DNA of 64,000 nucleotides from JBEVNR01 sp040507985 (lineage in GTDB: Bacteria; Pseudomonadota; Alphaproteobacteria; Rickettsiales; UBA6187), in assembly GCA_040507985.1 (NCBI GenBank), contig JBEVNR010000002.1:84114-148113 (forward strand), in the 5' to 3' direction. The notes under the pieces are model-generated. The model was given only the letters and a program-made list of their open reading frames with translations, searched no databases and was not told where the DNA came from. The position numbers were made by a program, and so were the translations under genes. The first letter of the stretch is position 1, and each line of letters begins with the position of its first letter. This document shows, one piece after another, positions 34,241 to 43,685 of the stretch.

Positions 34241-35245
34241 ATGACCATTCGCGTGGCTATAAACGGCATGGGACGCATAGGCCGCTGCATTGCGCGCGCG
34301 TTGATCGACCGGAGCGATCGTTATCCGGACATAGCGCTTGTTGCCGCGAACAGTCCCGGCGCTCCCGACGCGCAATTGCACTTGCTGAAATACGATTCCG
34401 TACACGGGCGCCTGCGCAGCGACGTCGCTTACGAAAACGGCGCGTTTCGTTACGATGGGGGCGAAATCGCCTTATATCACGAGCGCAATCCCTTGGCGTT
34501 GCCGTGGAACGATTTGAACGTGGACGTGCTGCTCGAATGTTCCGGAAAATTTAACTCGCGCAAAGAGGCCGGGACGCATTTGGACGCCGGCGCCAAAAAA
34601 GTGATTATCTCCGCCCCTGCCAACGACGCCGACATGACCGTCGTCTACGGCGTGAATCACGACGCATACGATAAAAAAACGATGCGGGTCGTCTCCGCTG
34701 CCTCGTGTACCACCAATTGCCTGGCGCCGCTCGCGAAAATTCTGCACGAGCGTTTCGTCGTCGTGGCCGGCCATATGACGACCGTTCATTCCTATACCGG
34801 CGATCAAAATTTGGTGGACGCCACCCACAAAGACCTGCGTCGCGCCCGGGCGGCCGGCGCCTCGATCATTCCCACCTCCACCGGCGCCGCCAAGGCGATA
34901 GGATTGGTGTTGCCCGAACTGGAGGGAAAGCTGCACGGCGCCTCGCTGCGCGTGCCGACGCCCAACGTGTCGATGGTCGATTTCACCTTTGCGTCGGAAA
35001 AACCCCTATCGCGCGGCGACATATTGGCCGCCCTGAAGGCGGCGGTTCCGATGGGCGGCGCGCTTGCCGTATGCGAAGAACCGTTAGTCTCCGTCGATTT
35101 TAACGGATCGGAGGCAAGTTGCACCGTCGACGCCACTTCCATCGCGTGTCCGTCGCCTCATTTAGGGCGCGTCGCGGCGTGGTACGACAACGAATGGGGA
35201 TTTTCGCTCCGCATGTTGGACTTAGTTCGCCATGTCTGCGCATAA
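34241..35245 (+). CDS. gap: glyceraldehyde-3-phosphate dehydrogenase
   Basis: Type I GAPDH of glycolysis and gluconeogenesis, 334 residues. The NAD-binding start is VAINGMGRIGRCIARALIDR; the active site is AASCTTNCLAPLAKIL with the catalytic cysteine; the phosphate-binding THSYTG-like part reads TVHSYTGDQNL; and the end is WYDNEWGFSLRMLDLVRHV. It overlaps pgk by 14 bases, and the two form an operon. Confidence 0.98.
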   Translation: MTIRVAINGMGRIGRCIARALIDRSDRYPDIALVAANSPGAPDAQLHLLKYDSVHGRLRSDVAYENGAFRYDGGEIALYHERNPLALPWNDLNVDVLLECSGKFNSRKEAGTHLDAGAKKVIISAPANDADMTVVYGVNHDAYDKKTMRVVSAASCTTNCLAPLAKILHERFVVVAGHMTTVHSYTGDQNLVDATHKDLRRARAAGASIIPTSTGAAKAIGLVLPELEGKLHGASLRVPTPNVSMVDFTFASEKPLSRGDILAALKAAVPMGGALAVCEEPLVSVDFNGSEASCTVDATSIACPSPHLGRVAAWYDNEWGFSLRMLDLVRHVCA

Positions 35246-36452
35246 CGCCTTTCCCCTGCGCCGCCCGTCCGACATTAACGTCACGCCCGGGATGCGGGTT
35301 TTCTGCCGCGTCGATTTTAACGTTCCGGTCGAGCACGGACGCATTACCGACGCCACGCGCGTCGAACGCGTCATTCCCACCTTGCGCTATTTAATAGAGC
35401 GGCACGCCAAAGTGATCGTGTTGTCGCATTTCGGAAGGCCGGAAGGCGAGTTCGTGCGTTCCATGTCGCTCGCTCCGTTGGCCGACATGCTGGCCGGATT
35501 GCTCAACGGCGCCGCCCCGGTGCGGTTCGCCATGGATTGCGTCGGCAGGGAAGCGGAGGAGGCTATTTCCGCGATGAAGGACGGAGAGGTGCTGCTGCTC
35601 GAAAATTTGCGCTTTCATCCGGGCGAGGAAAGCAACGATCCCGCCTTCGCGGACGCCTTGGCGGAGCTGGGAGACGCCTTCGTGAACGACGCGTTTTCCT
35701 GCTCGCACCGCGCCCATGCCTCCATCGTCGGGTTGGCGGAGCGTTTGCCGGCGGCGGCGGGGTTTTTACTCGAGGAAGAAATCGCCTGTTTGCGCCGCTA
35801 TTTGGACTGCCCGGAAAAGCCGCTTGCCGCCATCGTCGGCGGATCAAAAATTTCGACCAAGCTTGGGTTGATCCATAGTTTGGTGGAACATGCCGACATG
35901 GTGGCCATCGGCGGCGCCATGGCCAACACCTTCCTTAAGGCGCAGGGAAAGGAGATAGGCAGGTCCTTATACGAAAAAGATTTGCTCGGCGAGGCCGCCG
36001 CCATCGTCCAAAAATCGGAAAAACTCGGATGCCGGCTGATATTGCCGACGGACGCCACGCTCTGCGCGTCGCTTCACGACGGAGCGCATTGCGAGGTGCG
36101 GAGCGTCGACGCCGTTACGCCGAACAAAATGATGCTCGATTTAGGGCCGCGATCGGTGGCGCGCATTATCGAGATGATCGATTGCGCCAAAACCCTCGTG
36201 TGGAACGGTCCGTTAGGCGCCTTTGAATTTCGACCCTTCGAGACGGCGACCGTCAGCGTCGCCAGGGCGGCGGCGTTGGCCGTCGCGGAAAAACGTCTGG
36301 TGGCGGTGGCGGGCGGAGGCGACGTGATCGCCGGACTTAAAAAAGCGGGGCTTGCCGACGCGCTCACCTATATTTCCACCGCCGGCGGCGCGTTTCTGGA
36401 ATGGCTCGAAAACCCGAACCTGCCCGGCGTGGCCGCGTTGGCGAAGGGATAG
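35232..36452 (+). CDS. pgk: phosphoglycerate kinase
   Basis: Transfers phosphate between 1,3-bisphosphoglycerate and ADP. The 406-residue protein has RVFCRVDFNVPVEHGRI, the SHFGRPEG loop, ENLRFHPGEESNDPAFADAL, the nucleotide-side VGGSKISTKLGLIHSLVEHA, VWNGPLGAFEF and the glycine loop VAGGGDVIAGLKKAG ending in STAGGAFLEWLE. All family motifs are intact. Translational coupling with gap is likely. Confidence 0.98.
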   Translation: MSAHNAFPLRRPSDINVTPGMRVFCRVDFNVPVEHGRITDATRVERVIPTLRYLIERHAKVIVLSHFGRPEGEFVRSMSLAPLADMLAGLLNGAAPVRFAMDCVGREAEEAISAMKDGEVLLLENLRFHPGEESNDPAFADALAELGDAFVNDAFSCSHRAHASIVGLAERLPAAAGFLLEEEIACLRRYLDCPEKPLAAIVGGSKISTKLGLIHSLVEHADMVAIGGAMANTFLKAQGKEIGRSLYEKDLLGEAAAIVQKSEKLGCRLILPTDATLCASLHDGAHCEVRSVDAVTPNKMMLDLGPRSVARIIEMIDCAKTLVWNGPLGAFEFRPFETATVSVARAAALAVAEKRLVAVAGGGDVIAGLKKAGLADALTYISTAGGAFLEWLENPNLPGVAALAKG

Positions 36453-36520
36453 CATGGTAATTTTATCTCATATATTCCGATATATTTGTAGAAACTAACG
36501 CTAACGTTTACGATGGACGC

Positions 36521-37345
36521 ATGAAAAATATCTTTTTTCCTCTAGTGGCGTTGGTTGTGATCGGCGCATGCTCCCAGCCCGTCTCCGACGCTTCCGTCAG
36601 CTTCGGCAAGGGAGCCTCGCGCATGGAGGGAGCGAGGGAAGATAACGTGTCCCCGCCCAATTCGCCCCCGCCCTCTCGTTCGACCGGCGTGTCGGGAAAA
36701 GACTTGACCCCCGTTCCCCAAAACGGCGCGGCCGCGTTTCCCAATAAACCTGCCTTAGGCGTTAAAGACGACAAAAGAGCGCGGTTGGCGGCAAACGCCG
36801 GGGCGCAAATTCGCCCCACGTCCTTAATCGTGTCCAAAAAAAATACGCCCTCTTCCGCCGTCGCCGCGTTGCGGGAGGGAGCGTTTGCCTCGGGGGAAGG
36901 GCAAGTAAGGCCGGCGTCTTTTTCCGGACCCGCGCCCGCCGCCCTGTCGAGCGATTTTGTCTGGCCGGTGCGACAAGGAAAGGTGACGTCGGCGTTCGGA
37001 CCAAAAAAAGGGGGGTTATATAACGAAGGCGTGAATATTTCGGCCAATAAGGGCGAACCCGTATTGGCCGCCGCCGACGGAGAGGTGGTATATTCCGGTA
37101 ACGAGCTGCGGGGCTACGGCAATTTAATTTTAATTAAACATCCCAACGGATACATTACCACTTACGCCCACAACAACGGCAACGCCGTCACCAAAGGCGA
37201 CGCCGTTCGACGCGGACAAATCATAGGAACGGTGGGCGATAGCGGCAACGTCTCGTCGCCGCAACTGCATTTCAGCATCCGCGAGGGAAAAAACGCCGTC
37301 GATCCCGGGAAGTTTTTTCGCAGTTCAACGGAAACGCGTTTTTGA
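36521..37345 (+). CDS. nlpD: NlpD-like lipoprotein with degenerate M23 domain
   Basis: A 274-residue lipoprotein: the signal peptide ends in the lipobox VIGAC. A disordered Pro/Ser-rich middle (about 25-145) leads to an LytM/M23 domain (about 146-270) with VLAAADGEVVYSGNELRGYG, ILIKHPNGYITTYAHN and LHFSIREGKNAVDPGKFF. The first metal ligands H-x3-D are replaced (NEGVNIS), as in NlpD and EnvC, which activate cell-wall amidases during division instead of cutting peptidoglycan. No LysM domain is obvious. A terminator follows. Confidence 0.85.
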   Translation: MKNIFFPLVALVVIGACSQPVSDASVSFGKGASRMEGAREDNVSPPNSPPPSRSTGVSGKDLTPVPQNGAAAFPNKPALGVKDDKRARLAANAGAQIRPTSLIVSKKNTPSSAVAALREGAFASGEGQVRPASFSGPAPAALSSDFVWPVRQGKVTSAFGPKKGGLYNEGVNISANKGEPVLAAADGEVVYSGNELRGYGNLILIKHPNGYITTYAHNNGNAVTKGDAVRRGQIIGTVGDSGNVSSPQLHFSIREGKNAVDPGKFFRSSTETRF

Positions 37346-37417
37346 TCCAAAACAATACTGCGCTTATCTCTTTTTGAATGAACGAAAGAGACATATTTCA
37401 ACCTGCATGAAAAATAT

Positions 37418-37446
37418 GGCGTCTAAAAATACGGCGCCGTTTTTTT
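37418..37446 (+). terminator. rho-independent terminator after nlpD
   Basis: GGCGTC (37418-37423) pairs with GGCGCC (37433-37438), with one G-U pair and a 9-base loop, followed by GTTTTTTT. It separates the lipoprotein gene from the signalling operon. Confidence 0.65.
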
Positions 37447-37565
37447 ATCGGAGGGTTTTGCGTTTCGTTAATAAAGCGGTCGCTTTTTCTCCTGTATATT
37501 CCGAGATAAGCGCTCCATGATGCCACGCGAAGCGCCGCAACCGCGAGCCGTGAAAGGAAGCCGCC

Positions 37566-40500
37566 ATGAAAAGTTCGGTCAGCCTGAAATTGTCGCTCCT
37601 CGTCGCCGGCGCCGTGATTATCACCGCGCTTGCCGTCAACCACGTTTATACGCGCGCGAATAAAACGATTTTGATCGACGCTGCCGTCAGCGACCTGCGC
37701 CACGACGTCGCCGGCTTTCGTTATCCGCTCGAAAAAAAAATAGAGGAAACGAAGGAAGATTTGCGTTTCCTGGCCGGAATGCGTCCCATGCGGGCGTGGA
37801 TGCGCGCGCGCGCGTCGGAAGACGGCGTCGATCCGGAGACGGGCGTGCCGGAGCAGGAATGGAAGGAGCGCGTGGCCGACGCCCTGCAAGACATGACGCT
37901 TACCCGCAAGCGCTATATGCAGGTGCGTTTCATCGACGCGGACGGGCGCGAGGAAATTCGATTTAATTCGGAAGAAAACGGATCGCTTCGCCGCGTTCCC
38001 GAGGCCGAGTTGCAAGACAAAAGCAAGCGCGACTACGTGCGCGGCGCGCTTGCCATGACGCAGGGACAAATGTTTTATTCCTATCCCAACTTAAATCGCG
38101 AAAACGGCGTGCTTGACGTGCCGTATCGCCTCACGCTGCGCATTGCTGCGCCGATTTACGGCCCAAGCGGCGTCGGCGGATTGGCGGTGATTAACCTCGA
38201 TTTCGGCAGGATGCTGGCGGAATTGCGCGACGAAATGCGCCCCGATCGGCTTTTTTACGTCACAAACGGTCAGGGTGATTACCTATTGCATCCCGATAAA
38301 TTCGCCCTTTACGCCGGCGACGTCGGGCATTCTCGCCGCATACAAACCGATTTGCCGGAAATATTGGCGTTTTCGGACGAAGAAACCGCACGCGGCGCCG
38401 TCTACGTGCCGAACATTGACGAAGACGACCCATCGGCAAACGCCCTAGCCTACGCAAAATATAAGTTCGACCCGAACAACGCCGATAATTTTATCGGCGT
38501 CGCCATCCAAAAACCCGTCAAGGCGATTATGAGTAAGGCCGACGACGTAAAAAGGCGCGGATTTGTTGCCGCCCTCTTCGTCGCTCTGGCCCTGGCGCCT
38601 ATCTCGGTCGGGGCGCTCTACGCCTTGCTCAGGCCGCTTCGGCACATTACGCGGGCCATGACGCGCTATCGCGAGGGCGAAAAAAACGTCTCGCTCTCCC
38701 GCGAAATACGCGGACGAGACGAAATATCCACGCTTGCGCGCGAATTTACGGCGCTCGCCACCGCATGCAACGAAGAGGATTGGATAAAGGAGAAAAAGAT
38801 TGAGATTTGCGGCGATTTGCTCCATTGCCGCGACATGAAGGAATTCGGACAAAAACTCACCTCGCTTCTCGCGCCGGCGGCGGGGGCGCAACTCGCCGTC
38901 TTTCACGTGCGCGAAGACGTGTTGGAGCAAAACGAATCGGACGAGACGCAAACCCATTACGTGCTCGCCGGGTCGTGGGGATTCGATCCGAACGACTATA
39001 AGGACAATAAGCTGTTTTCGCGGTTCGCGCTCGGCGAAGGGCTGGCCGGCGCCTGCGCCGCCGAAGGAAAGATGACGGTCGTGAGCGCGCCGAAAAACTA
39101 TCTGCATATTGGTTCGGGACTGGGAGAGGGACTGCCCGCGCGCGTCATACTGTTGCCCATTCCCGTCGCGAAACATCCGATCGCGGTGCTCGAATTGGCG
39201 TCGCTGGGAGAATTTACCTCCATGCGTGCCAATCTGGTGGAACGCATCGCCTTTATTTTAGAGTTGGCTATAAAGCAAGCCTCCGCCGTTGCGCGCGCCA
39301 ATTATTTGCTTGAACAGGCGCAACAGGCCGCCGAAGAATTGCGCGCCCAGCAGGAAGAATTGGAGGTCGCCAACAAGGAAACGGAGGAAAAAAATGACGA
39401 ATTGCGCGAACAAGCGACGGAACTGGAGGAAACGCAGCGGCAGGTGCAGGAAAAAATAACGGAACTCAAGCAGGCCGATCGGTATAAGTCGGAATTTCTC
39501 GCCAACATGTCGCATGAATTGCGCACGCCGCTCAACAGCATGCTGATTTTATCCGACGCATGGCGAAAAAACGACGACGGCAATTTAACCGCCGCGCAGG
39601 TGGAAGAGGCCGAAATCGTCTATGGCGGCGGCATGGAACTGCTTGGCCTCATTAACGACATTCTCGATTTGTCGAAAATCGAGGCGGGGCGGCTCACCGC
39701 CGAACCGCTCGCGTTTTCCCTCGATCGCTTGACCGAAAAACTCGTCAAGCAATTCTCCCCTATAGCGAAAAGCAAAAATTTAGGGTTTGAAACGTCCGTG
39801 GACGCTTCCTTGCCGAAAGAAATGTTCAGCGACCGCAGGCGTATCGACCAAATTCTTAAAAACCTACTTTCCAATGCCTTTAAGTTCACCCATAAAGGCG
39901 AGGTGAGGCTAGACGTGAGGCCGCAAGGAGAAGGGCGCGTGGCCTTTGCCGTCACCGATACGGGAGTGGGCGTCAAGCGTGAAAAACGTGACGAAATATT
40001 CCGTGCCTTCCGGCAGGAAGACGGCGGCGTCGACCGGCGCTACGGCGGCACCGGGTTGGGGCTGACCATCGCCCGAAAGTTCGCGCGGCTGCTCGGAGGC
40101 GACGTGACGGTGGACGGCGAAAAAGGCAAAGGCAGCGTGTTTACCCTGACGCTTCCCCTTAAATACGAAAATCTTTCGGCCCTCACGGCGGAGAAGGCGG
40201 AGATAAAAACAAAAAACGACGTGAAAACGCCGGTCGTGATGGCGGTGGAATGCGACGGCGCGGCGGTGGCAGCGGTGCGTCTTGCCGCGTCGCGGAGCGG
40301 CGCGCGCTTTCTGCACGCCAAAAACGCCGCCGATGCGTTCGCGTTGGTTGACGCGCAAAGCAAAGGCGTGGCGGTGCTTCCCGATGCGCTGGATAGCGGC
40401 AGCGCGACGGAATGGCTTGAGCATATGGAAAAACACGCGCCGCATGTGTGCGCCGTGATTTACGCCTCGGAAACCCCGAAGGAATCGGACTACGTCGCAC

Positions 40501-41045
40501 TGCGCCGATTTACCGACCATATCGTGCTGGCGAACGAAACCTTGTCGGAAGACGTGCTGGCGGATGAAATTCACGGCATTCTCTCCGCGCCCGCGCCCAA
40601 ACGTTCGCTTATGCCGACGGGCGGCGTAAAAATGCGGCACGACGCCGGCAAGGCGTTGGAAGGCAGAAAAATTCTGGTGGTGGACGATGATTTGCGCAAC
40701 AGCTTCGCTATTTGCCGCGCCTTAAAAAAGCACGGCATGCATACGGTCGTGGCCGATAACGGCGTTCTGGGATTGCAAAAACTTGAGGAACATGCCGATA
40801 TCGAGCTAATTCTTACCGACATCATGATGCCGGAGATGGACGGCTACGCCTTCATTCGCGCGGTGCGCGCCAAACCTGCCCATCGGGCCTTGCCCGTCAT
40901 TGCGCTCACCGCCTACGCCATGCCGAACGAACAGGAGAAATGCATGGCCGCCGGCGCCAACGATTATTTGTCGAAGCCCCTCGACGTGGAACGCACCGTC
41001 AATCTGCTTCGCGTCTGGTTGTTTAAACAAGAGGAGGCGGCATGA
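37566..41045 (+). CDS. hybrid sensor histidine kinase (Cache-like, HAMP, GAF, HisKA, HATPase, receiver)
   Basis: A 1159-residue membrane kinase. Membrane helices lie near 8-25 and 330-350, with a large periplasmic sensor between them that looks like a double Cache fold. HAMP (about 350-400), GAF (about 405-580) and a coiled coil (about 590-635) follow. The dimerisation motif is FLANMSHELRTPLNSML with H650; the ATPase has LLSNAFKFTHKG, DTGVGV and GGTGLGLTIARKF. A receiver-like stretch (about 890-1015) is poorly conserved. The final receiver has VVDDD and D1085 in LILTDIMMPEMDG. The start has a good AAAGGAA ribosome site. The end overlaps cheR by 4 bases. Confidence 0.93.
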   Translation: MKSSVSLKLSLLVAGAVIITALAVNHVYTRANKTILIDAAVSDLRHDVAGFRYPLEKKIEETKEDLRFLAGMRPMRAWMRARASEDGVDPETGVPEQEWKERVADALQDMTLTRKRYMQVRFIDADGREEIRFNSEENGSLRRVPEAELQDKSKRDYVRGALAMTQGQMFYSYPNLNRENGVLDVPYRLTLRIAAPIYGPSGVGGLAVINLDFGRMLAELRDEMRPDRLFYVTNGQGDYLLHPDKFALYAGDVGHSRRIQTDLPEILAFSDEETARGAVYVPNIDEDDPSANALAYAKYKFDPNNADNFIGVAIQKPVKAIMSKADDVKRRGFVAALFVALALAPISVGALYALLRPLRHITRAMTRYREGEKNVSLSREIRGRDEISTLAREFTALATACNEEDWIKEKKIEICGDLLHCRDMKEFGQKLTSLLAPAAGAQLAVFHVREDVLEQNESDETQTHYVLAGSWGFDPNDYKDNKLFSRFALGEGLAGACAAEGKMTVVSAPKNYLHIGSGLGEGLPARVILLPIPVAKHPIAVLELASLGEFTSMRANLVERIAFILELAIKQASAVARANYLLEQAQQAAEELRAQQEELEVANKETEEKNDELREQATELEETQRQVQEKITELKQADRYKSEFLANMSHELRTPLNSMLILSDAWRKNDDGNLTAAQVEEAEIVYGGGMELLGLINDILDLSKIEAGRLTAEPLAFSLDRLTEKLVKQFSPIAKSKNLGFETSVDASLPKEMFSDRRRIDQILKNLLSNAFKFTHKGEVRLDVRPQGEGRVAFAVTDTGVGVKREKRDEIFRAFRQEDGGVDRRYGGTGLGLTIARKFARLLGGDVTVDGEKGKGSVFTLTLPLKYENLSALTAEKAEIKTKNDVKTPVVMAVECDGAAVAAVRLAASRSGARFLHAKNAADAFALVDAQSKGVAVLPDALDSGSATEWLEHMEKHAPHVCAVIYASETPKESDYVALRRFTDHIVLANETLSEDVLADEIHGILSAPAPKRSLMPTGGVKMRHDAGKALEGRKILVVDDDLRNSFAICRALKKHGMHTVVADNGVLGLQKLEEHADIELILTDIMMPEMDGYAFIRAVRAKPAHRALPVIALTAYAMPNEQEKCMAAGANDYLSKPLDVERTVNLLRVWLFKQEEAA

Positions 41046-41935
41046 GCGCCGTACAAATCGACGCGGAAGCCATCGAAGCGGACTTGCTGGTCGACGCCAT
41101 CAAACGGCGTTGGGGATATGATTTTAGCCATTATTCCCGCTTCTCGCTCATGCGCCGCCTTAAAAAAGCCTGCGCCGACGCCGGTTACGCCCGCCTGAGC
41201 GCCGCGATCGAGCCGCTATTGTACGACCAGCGTTTCTTCGACGGATTTTTGCGCTATATGTCGATTACCGTGACGGAAATGTTTCGTAACCCGGAATATT
41301 ACCTTTCGGTGCGCGAGAACGTGCTGAAAACCTTGCGCAGCTTTCCCTTCATTAAAATATGGCACGCCGGCTGCGCGACGGGAGAAGAAGTCTATTCCAT
41401 GGCCATTATGCTGCACGAGGCCGGGCTGCTTCCGAGGGCGCGCATCTACGCCACGGATTTTAACAAGGGCGCCCTCGACGTCGCCAAAAAAGGCATGTAT
41501 CCCGCCGACCACATGCGCAGGTACGCCGACAATTACCGCCGCTCCGGCGGCGCGCGCGACATAAACGATTATTTCTCCGTCGAAAGCGGCTGCGCGACCG
41601 TCAAGGCGTTCGTGAAAAAGAACGTCACGTTCTCATACCATAATCTAGCTGCCGACGGCGCGTTCGGCGAAATGCACGTCATTAGCTGCCGCAACGTATT
41701 GATTTATTTCGATAAAACCCTGCAAGGGCGCGTGCTTACGCTATTTTGCGAAAGCTTGCGCCACGGCGGGTTTCTATGCCTCGGAAATAAGGAAAACGTA
41801 CATTCCCTTTCGTCTAAACACATGTTTGAACATATGGATAAAAAACAACGGATTTATAAAAAATGCGCGTCTCCCACCGATATTTTTCAGGAACATGGCC
41901 GCGCCGCCGCGCCCCTCGTTCGGGCGGGAGCGTAA
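41042..41935 (+). CDS. cheR: CheR-type protein-glutamate O-methyltransferase
   Basis: CheR methylates glutamates of chemoreceptors with SAM. The 297-residue protein has the N-terminal helical domain (YDFSHYSRFSLMRRLKKACA), ITVTEMFRNPEYYLSVRENV, the SAM loop IWHAGCATGEEVYSMAIML, ARIYATDFNKGALDVAKKGM, and HVISCRNVLIYFDKTLQGRV. Its operon partners are kinases and receivers, not classical chemotaxis genes, and no CheB is present, so the target may be a non-chemotaxis receptor or the hybrid kinase. It starts inside the kinase stop and is followed after 3 bases by the next gene. Confidence 0.93.
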   Translation: MSAVQIDAEAIEADLLVDAIKRRWGYDFSHYSRFSLMRRLKKACADAGYARLSAAIEPLLYDQRFFDGFLRYMSITVTEMFRNPEYYLSVRENVLKTLRSFPFIKIWHAGCATGEEVYSMAIMLHEAGLLPRARIYATDFNKGALDVAKKGMYPADHMRRYADNYRRSGGARDINDYFSVESGCATVKAFVKKNVTFSYHNLAADGAFGEMHVISCRNVLIYFDKTLQGRVLTLFCESLRHGGFLCLGNKENVHSLSSKHMFEHMDKKQRIYKKCASPTDIFQEHGRAAAPLVRAGA

Positions 41936-41938
41936 CCT

Positions 41939-43081
41939 ATGCAAACGGAATATTGCCCGGACGCGGCGCCAATCGCGGAAATTTTAATCGTGGACGATCG
42001 GCCGGAAAATCTGTTCGCCACCCGCCACGCCCTGAAATCGCTCGGCGCGCGCATCCTTACCGCCGAATCCGGCAACGCGGCCCTGTCGCTCATGCTGCGG
42101 CATAAATTCGCCGCCGTGTTGCTGGACGTGCAAATGCCGGAGATGGACGGGTTCGAGGTCGCCGGCGCCATGCGCGCCCACGACGACATGCGCGACATTC
42201 CCATTATTTTCGTCACCGCTATCGACAAGGAAGAGCGCCACGCCACCATGGCCGGCAAGCTCGGGGCGGTCGATTACGTGTTTAAGCCCATCAACACGGC
42301 GATACTCCGCAGCAAGGTGAAGACCTACCTTGAAATTTTCTCGCAGAAACAGCAGGTGCTGCGCCTGAACGCCATATTGCGCCAAAGCAACGAAGAGTTG
42401 GAGCGTTTCGCCTATATTTGCTCGCACGACATGCAGGAACCGGTGCGGATGATGTATTCCTACGCAAAAATGGCGCAGGAATCGTTGGGCGATCCATCGG
42501 GGGGAGCGGCGGACGCCGGGGAATATCTGGAACACATCGTCGACAACGCCGGCCGCATGCGCGACATGATACGCGACATACTGGCCTTTTCGCGCATTGG
42601 CCGCGAAGAGATCCATATGCAAACGGTCGATTGCGACGCCGTGATGCGCGAGACGACGGAACGCTTCGCCGGGCTGATCGACGCCTCGCGCGCGCTCATC
42701 CTCTGCGGAAAACTGCCGAAGCTTTACGCCAGCTTGACCCTGGTGCGGATGCTTTTCCAAAACCTCGTCGGCAACGCGCTGAAATTTCAGGCGCGGGGCG
42801 TCTCGCCGCGCATCGCGGTGGCGGCGGCGAAATGTGGCGGCCAATATTGGTTCTTTTTTAGCGATAACGGCGTAGGACTGGACGCCGCCTTCAAGGAAAA
42901 AATATTCCGCCCGTTCGCCCGGCTCCACCGGCGCGACCTCTATCCCGGCACCGGCATCGGACTGTCGGCGTGCCGCAAGTTCTTACGTTTGTGCGGAGGG
43001 GAGATCGGCGTCGAATCCTCTCCTCCCGGCAGCGTGTTTTATTTCACTTTACCCATCACGGAGACGAGCGATGACAAATAA
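41939..43081 (+). CDS. receiver-histidine kinase fusion protein
   Basis: A soluble 380-residue protein. The N-terminal receiver (about 15-130) has EILIVDDR, the phospho-acceptor aspartate in VLLDVQMPEMDG and the lysine in DYVFKPINTA. A coiled linker leads to a kinase part: dimerisation histidine in ICSHDMQEPVRMMYSYAKMA, then NLVGNALKFQARG, DNGVGLDAAFKEKIFRPFAR and GTGIGLSACRKFLRL. This build is typical of proteins receiving phosphate from a hybrid kinase and passing it on to the small receiver encoded next. It overlaps that gene by 11 bases. Confidence 0.93.
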   Translation: MQTEYCPDAAPIAEILIVDDRPENLFATRHALKSLGARILTAESGNAALSLMLRHKFAAVLLDVQMPEMDGFEVAGAMRAHDDMRDIPIIFVTAIDKEERHATMAGKLGAVDYVFKPINTAILRSKVKTYLEIFSQKQQVLRLNAILRQSNEELERFAYICSHDMQEPVRMMYSYAKMAQESLGDPSGGAADAGEYLEHIVDNAGRMRDMIRDILAFSRIGREEIHMQTVDCDAVMRETTERFAGLIDASRALILCGKLPKLYASLTLVRMLFQNLVGNALKFQARGVSPRIAVAAAKCGGQYWFFFSDNGVGLDAAFKEKIFRPFARLHRRDLYPGTGIGLSACRKFLRLCGGEIGVESSPPGSVFYFTLPITETSDDK

Positions 43082-43523
43082 CGCGACACCTAACCCCGCC
43101 GGACGCCCTTTCACCCTTCTGCTGGCCGAAGACAACGTGGGCGACGCGATGATCGTCCGCCACGCGCTAAAATCTTCCGAAGCCGATTACGCGCTGCATA
43201 TCGTGCATGACGGGCTGGAGGCGCTGGAGTTTTTGCATAAGCAATACCCCTTCGCCGACGCGCCGACGCCCGACCTTATTCTCATGGACATCAACATGCC
43301 GCGCATGGGGGGAAAGGAATGTTTGCGCGCGATCAAGCAAGACCCTGCCCTTAAGACCCTGCCCGTGGCGATGCTCACCAGCTCCGACGCGCCGGACGAC
43401 ATCCGCGAATGCTACATGGCCGGCGCCAATTGCTATTTGCTGAAGCAATTCGACGTGGGCGCCTTCCGCGAAATGCTGAAGGACGCCGTAGGCTTCTGGT
43501 CGCGCGTGGCACGGGTGGCGTAG
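43071..43523 (+). CDS. single-domain response regulator (Rcp1-like)
   Basis: A 150-residue stand-alone receiver. The acidic pair is in LLLAEDNVGDAMIVRHALK, the phospho-acceptor aspartate in LILMDINMPRMGGKE, the threonine/serine in AMLTSSDAPDDI and the lysine in CYLLKQFDVGAF (followed by Q, not P). It has the longer loop of the Rcp1 family, which pairs with phytochrome-like or GAF-type kinases. It is the last gene of the operon and is followed by a repeat element. Confidence 0.92.
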   Translation: MTNNATPNPAGRPFTLLLAEDNVGDAMIVRHALKSSEADYALHIVHDGLEALEFLHKQYPFADAPTPDLILMDINMPRMGGKECLRAIKQDPALKTLPVAMLTSSDAPDDIRECYMAGANCYLLKQFDVGAFREMLKDAVGFWSRVARVA

Positions 43524-43534
43524 CGCGTTGCAAT

Positions 43535-43685
43535 CAAACGATTTTGGCGTATTTTTTTAACGGAACCTGCTGAGACGATCAACGCGCACGATACATAAGA
43601 ACATGTTGAATTCGCAGCAAAAAAGACCAAAAAGCACAACGTTCTAGCTACGCTGGCCTATGGCTCAAAAGTGCATACAGCCTAG
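43535..43685. repeat. MITE-like element, family 2, copy A
   Basis: About 150 bases matching, in opposite orientation, the element at 57215-57400. The best block is ACATGTTGAATTCGCAGCAA, then AAAAGACCAAAAA, TAGCTACGCTGGCCT and CAAAAGTGCATACAGCCTAG. The outer ACGATTTT...TTTTTTTA part also matches. The left terminal repeat is missing or diverged. It fills the gap between two convergent genes, and its end supplies the stop codon of the small gene on the minus strand. Confidence 0.75.

Noticed and set aside
38445..39176. 243-codon frame antisense to the hybrid kinase
   Set aside because: Runs opposite to a well-supported GAF-HAMP kinase region; composition is typical of antisense frames in GC-rich genes.
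41984..42928. 314-codon frame antisense to the receiver-kinase gene
   Set aside because: Long because of codon bias on the other strand; no family pattern, while the plus strand has intact receiver and kinase motifs.
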